A stretch of 64,000 bases of DNA from DASYXT01 sp035934555 (lineage in GTDB: Bacteria > Verrucomicrobiota > Verrucomicrobiia > Limisphaerales > UBA8199): assembly GCA_035934555.1 (NCBI GenBank), contig DASYXT010000002.1:62001-126000 (forward strand). The letters run 5' to 3'. Position numbers and translations under genes: made by a program. Position 1 is the stretch's first letter, and every line of letters starts with the position of its first letter. The notes beneath the pieces were generated by a model, which was not told the DNA's origin, searched no databases, and saw nothing but the letters and a program-made list of their open reading frames with translations. Positions 54,940-62,318 of this stretch are shown in pieces.

Positions 54940-57900
54940 CTACGGTACGCGGACTCGGAAATAGCTTTGGCTACCGCTAAGCGAGTTGGTGTACGGGCTG
55001 GACGCGGACACATCCTGGTAGGGGCCACCCACCTGGGGCGCTTGTTGCAGCACGCCCGCAGACCAGCTCAGGACGACATTGCCGGGTTGACCGCTGACTT
55101 GCAGGCGCACCGGTCCGATTCCGGCATGGTACAGCGCGTTGATTTCATCCGCCGTCAAGCTGCGGTTGAAGATCATCGGCTCATCAATGGAACCGGCGAA
55201 GCGCCGGCTGTTGGTGATGGCGGGAGCATCATTATCGTCCCAGCCGACGTAGGTCACACCGGAAAACGGAACCGCGGTATGCGCGGCAACATTGGTGACG
55301 CTCTGCAGCCCCGTGCCGTCGTTCAGGTACAGAATCGCGTGATCCGGATAGACCACCAGCGCGGCAAATTCCCACGCCCCAAAATTGGTAACATACAAGC
55401 CGGTGTTGAAGCCGTAGTAATTGCCGCCCCAATGATATTCGAGTTCGTCATCACTGGTTGTCGGGTCGGAGCGGATGCCAAACCCGGAAGCGCCGCCCGG
55501 ACCGCGGTAAAACAGAATCCCGGCATAAGATTGCTGCGCGCCAGGGCTGTTAATCCAGGCCGCCAGCGTCATGTCCGGGCCGGTGCTCGTGTCGAGGTTG
55601 AGGGAGGGGATGGCAACATCAACCGTTTGGCCGTCGAGCACCAGCGCCTGGTTGGTCGGCTCGAAAATTGGGAATGACGGCGGCTGCGGCCCCGGCCCGT
55701 TGGTATAGCTGCCCTCAAAGCTACCGGTCGCGGCAACGCCGAGACTGCCAAAGTTAAATGAATTGCTGCCGGCGGCGATGTCGCTAAAGCGATAATAAAC
55801 CAGCGGATCGGCACTAAACACGGCTGCCTCGTAACTTCCGGCGGGAGGAACCAGCACAGTCAGCGCGGCCACCGCGCTGGTGTTGGCGCCGAAACTGTTC
55901 GCTACGACGACATCATAATTGCCCGCATTGGCTGGCGTGACGTTGGGCACCACCAGCGCCGAACTGGTCCCCTGCGCCAGGTTCGCCCCGTTGAATCGCC
56001 ACTGGTAGCTCTGCGGCGGAACCGACACGTCCACGGAAAAGCTCGCGCTCTGGTTCAGATAAATGGTTTCCGGCTGCGGCGACTGCGTGATCACCGGCGG
56101 GCCAGCGGCCAACACGGTGAGATTGACGTTGCCACTGGTGGTAGTGCCTTGGGGATTATTGGCCACTAGGTAATAGCTGCCCTGATCGCTCAGTGCGAGG
56201 TTGTTCAGTGTGAGAGTGGCGGTGGTTTGGCCGTTTAAGAGCGTGGAAGGCGATTTGTACCACTGCACGGTAAGCGGCGGCTGGCCGTTGACGAACGCGC
56301 TGACGGTGATGTTCGAGCCGACGTACTCCGTAACATTGGTTTGCTGCAGCACGACCACGGGCGCGCCGACCGGCAGCAGCGCCAGATTCGGTGCGCCATA
56401 GATGGAATCGGCGGCGCTGGGACCTGTGGGGGGCGCGGGCAGATAACCCCCGTAACGAGCCATGCGGGTGCTCCCGGCGTTTGCGCCTACGTAGTAGGAA
56501 TTCCATGGTGAAGGCGCGAACACATCGGGCCACGGATCGCCGTCGCCACTAAAAACATTGGCCGCGATCAGGTAAGAAGCGTTCGGGGCTAATGTGATCG
56601 GGTTGGTCAGTGCTACCCACGCATACTGGTTCAGCAGCACATCCCCGGCGCCGCCGATGTTCACGTCACCCAGCACCGTGCTGCCATCCCCGGTGAACAG
56701 GGTAACCTCATGCACGGTAGCCAGTGAGCCGTTTTGGCAGAAGAACCCCAGATGCGTGATCACTGCGGGACTGGCGCCCACCTGAAAGATGGCGCCGACA
56801 CTGCCGTTGTAATTATCGCGCGCCCCGGTGGTCGCGGCATAGAGCGCCTCCGGCACGGGCGCCTGGTTGGGCGTGACGGTCAACGTCGCCGCGGCACTGG
56901 TCATCGTTTGCGGGCTGCCGTTGGCGAAGTTGGAGACGACGCAGGAATAAAGGTCACCGTTATTGGTCGAGTCGGCTGTGGCTAGCGTATAAATCGAGGC
57001 GGTGGCTCCGGCGATGGGGTTGCTGTTGCGCAGCCATTGGTAGCCGAGAGGCGGCGTGCCCGACGCCACGACGTAGAACGTCGCGCTGTAGCCCTGCAGG
57101 ACAGTCGTATTGGTTGGCGGCTGCGTGATCGAAACAGCCGTGTCGGCAAATACGCGCAGGAAAATATTCGAGCTTTGGGCGGTGCCGAGCGTGTTATTGA
57201 CGAGCGCGTAATACTCACCCTGATCCGTGGTCGCAAGGCTGGCGAAGTTTAGCGAGGACCCTGTCTGGCCCGTTAAGAGCGTGTCCGGGGGCCCCACTTT
57301 ATACCACTGCAGCGTCATCGGCGCCTGGCCGTCCGCCGCTACTGACAACGTCGCGCTCAGATTCACATACTGGGTCACACCCGTCTGGATGGCGCTAATG
57401 ACCGGCGCGCCCACCGGGAACGCCGCCAGGTTCGGCGCATAATAAATCCCGTTCACGGTCGAGTTGCCGTTGACGGCGCTGCCATGCGACCCGTAGCGCG
57501 CCCCGCGGGTAGTAGGGGCATTGGTCCCGACAAAATAGGGGTCCCAACTGGTGGTGGGCGAGACGTCGCCCCACATATCGCCGTCGGCGTTATAGACATC
57601 CGCCTGGATGAGGTAATTGGAATTGCCCGCGAGAAATACCGGCGCGGGCAATGCCGCGTAGCGGTAGTTGTGAAATAGGAAACCGCTAGTACCTGTTGGA
57701 ATGTCGGCCGAGGCAATGAGCGTGCTGCCATCACCACTGTACAGGCTGATTAAGTGGTCCCGCTGCAGCCCCGCAGGCCAAAGTGTTTGGTTCAAATCAA
57801 TGCCGGGATAATCGCCGAACACGTCGTACATGCCCAGGTGCGTCACGAGCGCGCCATTGGCGCCGACTTTGAACGAGGCGCCCACAGTGCCGTCGTAGTT

Positions 57901-59955
57901 GTCGCGTTGGCTGCCTACAGCCACGGACGGATTCGCATCTTTGGTCTCATGGAGGACGATAAATGGCGGGGCTTCATTGGGCGTAACGATCAGCATTGCC
58001 GCGGCGCTGGTGACGACATTGGGAGAACCAGTGTTGTTCGACACAACGCACGAGTACTGATCGTTGTTATTATCGGAACCGATCGCCGTCAGCGTGTAGG
58101 AAGCGGCAGTCGCGCCCGGGAGCGCGGTGCCGTTTCGGTTCCATTGGTAGGAGACGGCCGGGCTGCCCGAGGCTTCGACATAGAACGTGACGGGCCAGCC
58201 CTGGTTAACGGTTTGGCCCAGGGGCTGTTTGAGAATCGAGGCCGCCTGGGCGGCCGTGTTGATCGTGTCAGGACCGGTTTGGAAATCACCCAGTACCTGG
58301 CCCGGCGAGAGCACATAATTATAAAAACGCACTTCGTCAAACTCGCCATCGAGGCTGCCGTCCGTGCCGCTCATCGAGCGGCCGAGCCAGACGTTGACAT
58401 CATTCAACGCGAGCATATTGGTCAGTGCCGTCATCGAGGCGACCTCGACCCCATTCTCGTAGGCGACGAGCTGGCCAGTGCCTTCGTTCCAGGTCACCAC
58501 CAGGTGCCGGTCGGCTCCGACACTGCCCAGAGTCTGAATGTTCGCGTTGACCTGCGCCGAGTTGGTGGCCGTGTAGTTGCCACCGAACATCGGCAGCAGA
58601 TCGCGGTTTTGCCAAAGCAATTGGTGCTGGTTGGCGTTGCCGCCGTTTTGTGTAGCGAACGCAAACGTGTCCAGGTAGCCGTAGCCGCTGGCGACATAGC
58701 CCGGCGCATAATTGCCAGCGCCGGTCACTTGCTGGCCGAGCTGACCAGCGAGGTTACCGCAGGAGCCGGCATCGAACACTCGGCACCAGGAATACGCCGG
58801 GCTGTTGTTCTTGTACCAAACCTCGATGCTGACCTGGCCTGAGCCACCTAAAACTGTGCTATTGCCAGACACCAAACCAGAGGGCAGGGCAACAAAAGGA
58901 GCGCCGTAGCCGGGGATTTGGGTTTGCACACCGCCGGGCAGCACCAGGCGGCTGCCAGTGAATTGCGGCAGGCTGTTGGAATAACTGGCTTGGACCGTTC
59001 CGTCCGCTCCGCCGATCGAATCATGGACCGTCAGGCCGGTCGCGTCATTAGTCGCTGGTTCGCTGAACGAATACCGGTGCGCCGGGCCGGCCGTCAGGAA
59101 TGCCGGCGTTACCGGAGTGGTAAAGGCTGATCTTTCGTAATTATAATTATTAAGGATTTGTGCCGAAGTCAGCACATCGTCATGAACGCGGATGCGGCCC
59201 AGGATTAGCGTTGCGTAATTGGGGCTGGTCGAGATGGCGTTGCCGGCGCTGGTCCATTGCGCGCCGAGCGCGATGCCGGCATTGGTTGCGGTGCTGTAGT
59301 TGCCGATGGTTTGGCTGTTGACCAGCACACCATCCGCATAGAGTCGCTGAGTGGTGCCGTCGCAGGTGTAGGCCAAGTGGTGCCAATAGCCGTTAAGGGG
59401 CGCTCCGCCGCCGCCGGAGGGCAGCGCATCCCATTGGATGTCATTGCCGCCGCCGTTGTGTTGAAAGCCGCCCGAGCTTCCGGTGCCGTACTCGAAGGCG
59501 GCATTCAGGCCAGTGTTGCGCGCGCCCCAGGCAATCATGCTTTCATCGCCTGTGACTTGGGGATTCAAAACCCAGGCCTCAACTGAGTAGGTCGCTTGTG
59601 GCCCGACCATCCCGAGGGCTGGAGGGAGCAACGCTCCCGCAATGCTCCCCTTGAGCTGCATGTAACCGGAGGAGCCGCTGGACCCGCCGGGAAAGCCCAG
59701 GCCCACCACCCCGGCACTATTGGTTAGGTAAATCCCGGTTCCCTCGAAATAGCCGCCCAGCGAGCCGGCATTGGTGATATCGTTGACCGCGGTGCCATCG
59801 GCGCCGCTCAGCGCAGTCGCATCCAGGTTGATAAAAAGCGTCCCGGCAGTTTGAATCTGAGCCTCAGCGCAAGTCAGGAAGGCGGCAACGCTCAGGCCAC
59901 TCAAGCAGAGGCCTAGCCGGCGCCACGTGGTTTCAGTCGAGGGGTTCTTTTTCAT
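54940..59955 (-). CDS. giant secreted LamG/Ig protein with two DUF4082-like domains
   Basis: 1671 residues from the ATG at 59955, with a signal peptide (LGLCLSGLSVAAFLTCAEA). The layout is LamG (about 40-240), LamG (about 288-565), Ig-like, an unnamed domain (about 684-845, RDNYDGTVGASFKVGANG ... LYSGDGSTLI), two Ig-like domains, a second copy of that domain (about 1046-1185, RDNYNGSVGAIFQVGASP ... LFTGDGSTVL), two Ig-like domains, a third LamG (about 1375-1608) and the C-terminal domain ending YFRVRVP. The paired domains look like DUF4082-type carbohydrate-associated modules. It lies 121 bases downstream of a pseudopilin gene on the same strand and may share its transcript. Confidence 0.75.
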   Translation of the reverse strand: MKKNPSTETTWRRLGLCLSGLSVAAFLTCAEAQIQTAGTLFINLDATALSGADGTAVNDITNAGSLGGYFEGTGIYLTNSAGVVGLGFPGGSSGSSGYMQLKGSIAGALLPPALGMVGPQATYSVEAWVLNPQVTGDESMIAWGARNTGLNAAFEYGTGSSGGFQHNGGGNDIQWDALPSGGGGAPLNGYWHHLAYTCDGTTQRLYADGVLVNSQTIGNYSTATNAGIALGAQWTSAGNAISTSPNYATLILGRIRVHDDVLTSAQILNNYNYERSAFTTPVTPAFLTAGPAHRYSFSEPATNDATGLTVHDSIGGADGTVQASYSNSLPQFTGSRLVLPGGVQTQIPGYGAPFVALPSGLVSGNSTVLGGSGQVSIEVWYKNNSPAYSWCRVFDAGSCGNLAGQLGQQVTGAGNYAPGYVASGYGYLDTFAFATQNGGNANQHQLLWQNRDLLPMFGGNYTATNSAQVNANIQTLGSVGADRHLVVTWNEGTGQLVAYENGVEVASMTALTNMLALNDVNVWLGRSMSGTDGSLDGEFDEVRFYNYVLSPGQVLGDFQTGPDTINTAAQAASILKQPLGQTVNQGWPVTFYVEASGSPAVSYQWNRNGTALPGATAASYTLTAIGSDNNNDQYSCVVSNNTGSPNVVTSAAAMLIVTPNEAPPFIVLHETKDANPSVAVGSQRDNYDGTVGASFKVGANGALVTHLGMYDVFGDYPGIDLNQTLWPAGLQRDHLISLYSGDGSTLIASADIPTGTSGFLFHNYRYAALPAPVFLAGNSNYLIQADVYNADGDMWGDVSPTTSWDPYFVGTNAPTTRGARYGSHGSAVNGNSTVNGIYYAPNLAAFPVGAPVISAIQTGVTQYVNLSATLSVAADGQAPMTLQWYKVGPPDTLLTGQTGSSLNFASLATTDQGEYYALVNNTLGTAQSSNIFLRVFADTAVSITQPPTNTTVLQGYSATFYVVASGTPPLGYQWLRNSNPIAGATASIYTLATADSTNNGDLYSCVVSNFANGSPQTMTSAAATLTVTPNQAPVPEALYAATTGARDNYNGSVGAIFQVGASPAVITHLGFFCQNGSLATVHEVTLFTGDGSTVLGDVNIGGAGDVLLNQYAWVALTNPITLAPNASYLIAANVFSGDGDPWPDVFAPSPWNSYYVGANAGSTRMARYGGYLPAPPTGPSAADSIYGAPNLALLPVGAPVVVLQQTNVTEYVGSNITVSAFVNGQPPLTVQWYKSPSTLLNGQTTATLTLNNLALSDQGSYYLVANNPQGTTTSGNVNLTVLAAGPPVITQSPQPETIYLNQSASFSVDVSVPPQSYQWRFNGANLAQGTSSALVVPNVTPANAGNYDVVVANSFGANTSAVAALTVLVPPAGSYEAAVFSADPLVYYRFSDIAAGSNSFNFGSLGVAATGSFEGSYTNGPGPQPPSFPIFEPTNQALVLDGQTVDVAIPSLNLDTSTGPDMTLAAWINSPGAQQSYAGILFYRGPGGASGFGIRSDPTTSDDELEYHWGGNYYGFNTGLYVTNFGAWEFAALVVYPDHAILYLNDGTGLQSVTNVAAHTAVPFSGVTYVGWDDNDAPAITNSRRFAGSIDEPMIFNRSLTADEINALYHAGIGPVRLQVSGQPGNVVLSWSAGVLQQAPQVGGPYQDVSASSPYTNSLSGSQSYFRVRVP

Positions 59956-60076
59956 AAGGCGGATCGAGTCGTTTGTTTGTCGGCCAAAGTCTTTGCGGAG
60001 TGTTGTAAAAGGTTTATCAAACCCGCCGGGTGGCGCGGAATAGACAAAACCATGAAAGGCATGGACAATTCTCTGA

Positions 60077-60892
60077 TTACCAATACGGCGCGCTGCCGAT
60101 ATCGCCATTGGGCCATTGGTCCGGCCCCTCGTAGCTCCAGTTTTGGTAGCCTTTCGGAAACAGGAAATTCTGCACGTGCGCGTCACCGTAGAGGATCGGG
60201 AAGACGGATTTGCCGCGGTCATTGTGCCAGGCGCTGAGCGGGTCGTTGATGTCGCGATCGCCGAACCACGGCCAATCGCCCAGTATGAGCTTGGTGGCAG
60301 GTTTGGTGGCAACCTTGTCGCCTTTAATGGGCAGGCTGGGAGGGGAGCCTGGGGGGGCCATGCTATCGCCGCCCACATGCTGGACCCGGAACCGTTCGAT
60401 GCTCCAAGGCACCAGGTAACTTGTCCCCCAGGCATAAAAACAAGGGATGGTGACGTCCCACAAAGCATCGCCTTTGTCGGCGGGGCAGTGATATACCTGC
60501 ACGTTACTGGTGTACTTGTTCAGCGGGCGATTGGTTTCGGGGGTCGTGCCGCCGTGACTGGGGGGGCCGATCACCCGGTTGGTGGCGCGGCCGCCGTAGG
60601 CCGCCCAACCAGGATACACCGGGTAATTATCCGTTGAATCCTGCACGTACATCGTGAATGCCAACGCCAGTTGACGTTCATTACTGATGCATTGCGTGCG
60701 CAACGCTTTGGACTTAGCTCGCGACAGTGCCGGCAGCAACATCGCCGCCAGCAATGAAATAATCGCTATTACCACCAGCAGTTCAATGAGTGTAAAAGCG
60801 ATAGCGTAATCCTGGAGCGTGAAGCGTTGAGCGTGCTGCGCGCCGGAACCTCCGGTTGTGAGCGCTCCACGATTCCACGCTCTACGCCGCAT
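60077..60892 (-). CDS. type II secretion/type IV pilus-like pseudopilin
   Basis: 271 residues from the ATG at 60892; the frame is open to a TTG at 60982. The class III signal AFTLIELLVVIAIISLLAAM with Glu at +5 is clear; the residue before the cleavage site is Ala rather than the usual Gly. The remainder has SRAKSKALRTQCISNERQLALAF, and near the C-terminus YGDAHVQNF, a variant of the H-x9-DG ending of processing-associated prepilins. The leader is unusually long (about 33 residues) and most of it comes from an imperfect palindrome (60815-60882). Such proteins are abundant in Verrucomicrobiota and Planctomycetota and are thought to be processed by prepilin peptidase; the job of each is unknown. 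Confidence 0.85.
   Translation of the reverse strand: MRRRAWNRGALTTGGSGAQHAQRFTLQDYAIAFTLIELLVVIAIISLLAAMLLPALSRAKSKALRTQCISNERQLALAFTMYVQDSTDNYPVYPGWAAYGGRATNRVIGPPSHGGTTPETNRPLNKYTSNVQVYHCPADKGDALWDVTIPCFYAWGTSYLVPWSIERFRVQHVGGDSMAPPGSPPSLPIKGDKVATKPATKLILGDWPWFGDRDINDPLSAWHNDRGKSVFPILYGDAHVQNFLFPKGYQNWSYEGPDQWPNGDIGSAPYW
60815..60882. repeat. imperfect palindrome encoding the pseudopilin leader
   Basis: The left arm from 60815 (GAGCGTG AAGCGTTGAGCG) and the right arm to 60882 (CGCTCCACGATTCCACGCTC) are inverted copies with a few mismatches and gaps. A smaller hairpin, CCGGA / TCCGG, lies at the centre. The 68-base element is stop-free in the pseudopilin frame and fills the leader between MRRRA and AFTLIE. 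Confidence 0.5.
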
Positions 60893-61018
60893 GAAATAAA
60901 ATCCAACCGCCGGAATCTGCTTTTTCACGGCTTTGATGCTCCACCCTGCCTCTTTCGCCAGTTTCCGCCATAGAGGAAACAACTTTTCACATGGATTATT
61001 CTCCGATTTTTTGAAATA

Positions 61019-61025
61019 AGAGGGG
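61019..61025 (+). promoter_or_regulatory. Shine-Dalgarno for the AraC gene
   Basis: AGAGGGG ends five bases before the ATG at 61031. A GTG at 61025 is in frame but would overlap this site, so the ATG is preferred. Confidence 0.6.
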
Positions 61026-61030
61026 TGAAC

Positions 61031-61918
61031 ATGGAGCAGACGCAGAAAGGCGAGGGCTTTCCCGGCCAGCGCATTGTCGTGCTACCCCGGCGCGTGGTGG
61101 CGCAGGCCTTGCAACGCCAATTGCTAACAGCCTTGCTCCCGACCGACGTCGGCTATTTCCCGGCTGCGGCTGGACACTGGCGCCAGCGCGGCGCCGGAGC
61201 CGAACAGGCAATCTTCATCTACTGTATTCAGGGGCGTGGCTGGTGTGAGCTGGATTCTCAACGCCACACCATCGCGCGTGGCGATTTACTCGTCGTGCCG
61301 CCCGGGGCGCCGCACGCTTATGGCGCCGATGAAAAGGAGCCCTGGACCATTCCCTGGGTGCATGCCGCCGGAACGGCCGTGCCGGCATATCTGGCCGAAC
61401 TGGGGATCACGGTTGAGAAACCGGTGGTCTATCTGGGAGAGGACCCGCAGCTCCTGGAGCTATTCGAGGAAGTGCTCAACGTGCTGGAGCACGGGTATGC
61501 GCCGGCCCAATTGTTGTACGCGGCTCAAACTCTGGCGCACCTGGTCGGGGCGATGATTTGGCATCGCGACCAAAAATGGCGCAGCGATCCCGATCCGGGC
61601 CAGAAGATTACTCAGAGCATCCAGTACATGAAGAAGAACCTCGCGCGCCCGCTGCATGTGAGCACGCTGGCCGGCTTGGCCAATCTTTCCTGCTCCCACT
61701 ATGCCGCGCTGTTCAAACGGCAAACCGGCTACGCGCCGATTGATTACCTGATTCGCCTCCGGATGCACCGTGCTTGCCAGTTGCTCGATACGACCAACCT
61801 CAGCATTAAAGAAATCGCCGCGCAACTGGGCTACGATGACGCGTTCTATTTCTCGCGCTTGTTCAAAGCCGTGAATGAGGCCTCGCCCAGCGATTACCGG
61901 CTCATGCATAAAGGCTGA
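61031..61918 (+). CDS. AraC-family transcriptional regulator
   Basis: 295 residues. The N-terminal half is a cupin-type ligand-binding domain (IYCIQGRGWCELD, then GDLLVVPPGAPHAYGA). The C-terminal about 100 residues hold two helix-turn-helix motifs: LAGLANLSCSHYAALFKRQT and IKEIAAQLGYDDAFYFSRLFK, ending SPSDYR, as in AraC/XylS regulators. Members usually sense a sugar or related ligand and activate nearby genes. It is divergent from the pseudopilin/LamG pair, which may be its target. A palindromic element begins directly after its stop. Confidence 0.9.
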   Translation: MEQTQKGEGFPGQRIVVLPRRVVAQALQRQLLTALLPTDVGYFPAAAGHWRQRGAGAEQAIFIYCIQGRGWCELDSQRHTIARGDLLVVPPGAPHAYGADEKEPWTIPWVHAAGTAVPAYLAELGITVEKPVVYLGEDPQLLELFEEVLNVLEHGYAPAQLLYAAQTLAHLVGAMIWHRDQKWRSDPDPGQKITQSIQYMKKNLARPLHVSTLAGLANLSCSHYAALFKRQTGYAPIDYLIRLRMHRACQLLDTTNLSIKEIAAQLGYDDAFYFSRLFKAVNEASPSDYRLMHKG

Positions 61919-62024
61919 CCGGCGGACATTCTTGTCCGCAGCAACTCCCAAAGCACGACTGACACGAGAATTTCCGCTTGGTTGCATACGCACATGGCTG
62001 CGGACAAGAATGTCCGCGCTCCGC
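61919..62024. repeat. palindromic element, copy C, between AraC gene and tRNA
   Basis: Left block 61922-61942 and right block 61997-62017 are perfect 21-base inverted copies (GCGGACATTC... / ...GAATGTCCGC), each with its own hairpin. The right end continues GCGCTCCGCC as in copy B. It starts directly after the AraC stop and may act in transcription ending or RNA stability there. Confidence 0.85.
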
Positions 62025-62169
62025 CCGGGGTCATTGGCCGATTACCCCGAATGCCTCCGGATGCTGTTTTGACCTTGCCACAGGGGTGGAAATGGACAAT
62101 GTTGCCGACTCGCAAAAGTTGCGAAAGACTCTGAAAAATGAGCATTTCAGCGGTCTTCCGCCAAAGGTT

Positions 62170-62244
62170 GCGCGCTTAGCTCAGTGGTAGAGCACTTCCT
62201 TCACACGGAAGGGGTCGCAGGTTCAAATCCTGCAGCGCGCACCA
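62170..62244 (+). tRNA. tRNA-Val (CAC)
   Basis: A full cloverleaf: seven-pair acceptor stem GCGCGCT / AGCGCGC, D-arm TTAGCTCAGTGGTAGAGCA, anticodon stem CTTCC / GGAAG around loop TTCACAC (anticodon CAC), T-loop GGTTCAAATCC, discriminator A, and an encoded CCA at 62242-62244. Confidence 0.95.
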
Positions 62245-62318
62245 TCCTCCGAGTTAGATAGCATGCAAGGGCAGTTCCCGCGCGCTCCGTGCTTTACCCT
62301 CGAGCTGCGCGGATTAAG

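Noticed and set aside
62170..62244. The tRNA-Val gene as an integration site for a mobile element.
   Set aside because: No integrase gene and no repeat of the tRNA 3' end are seen in the window; the nearby repeat is a palindromic element, not an attachment site.
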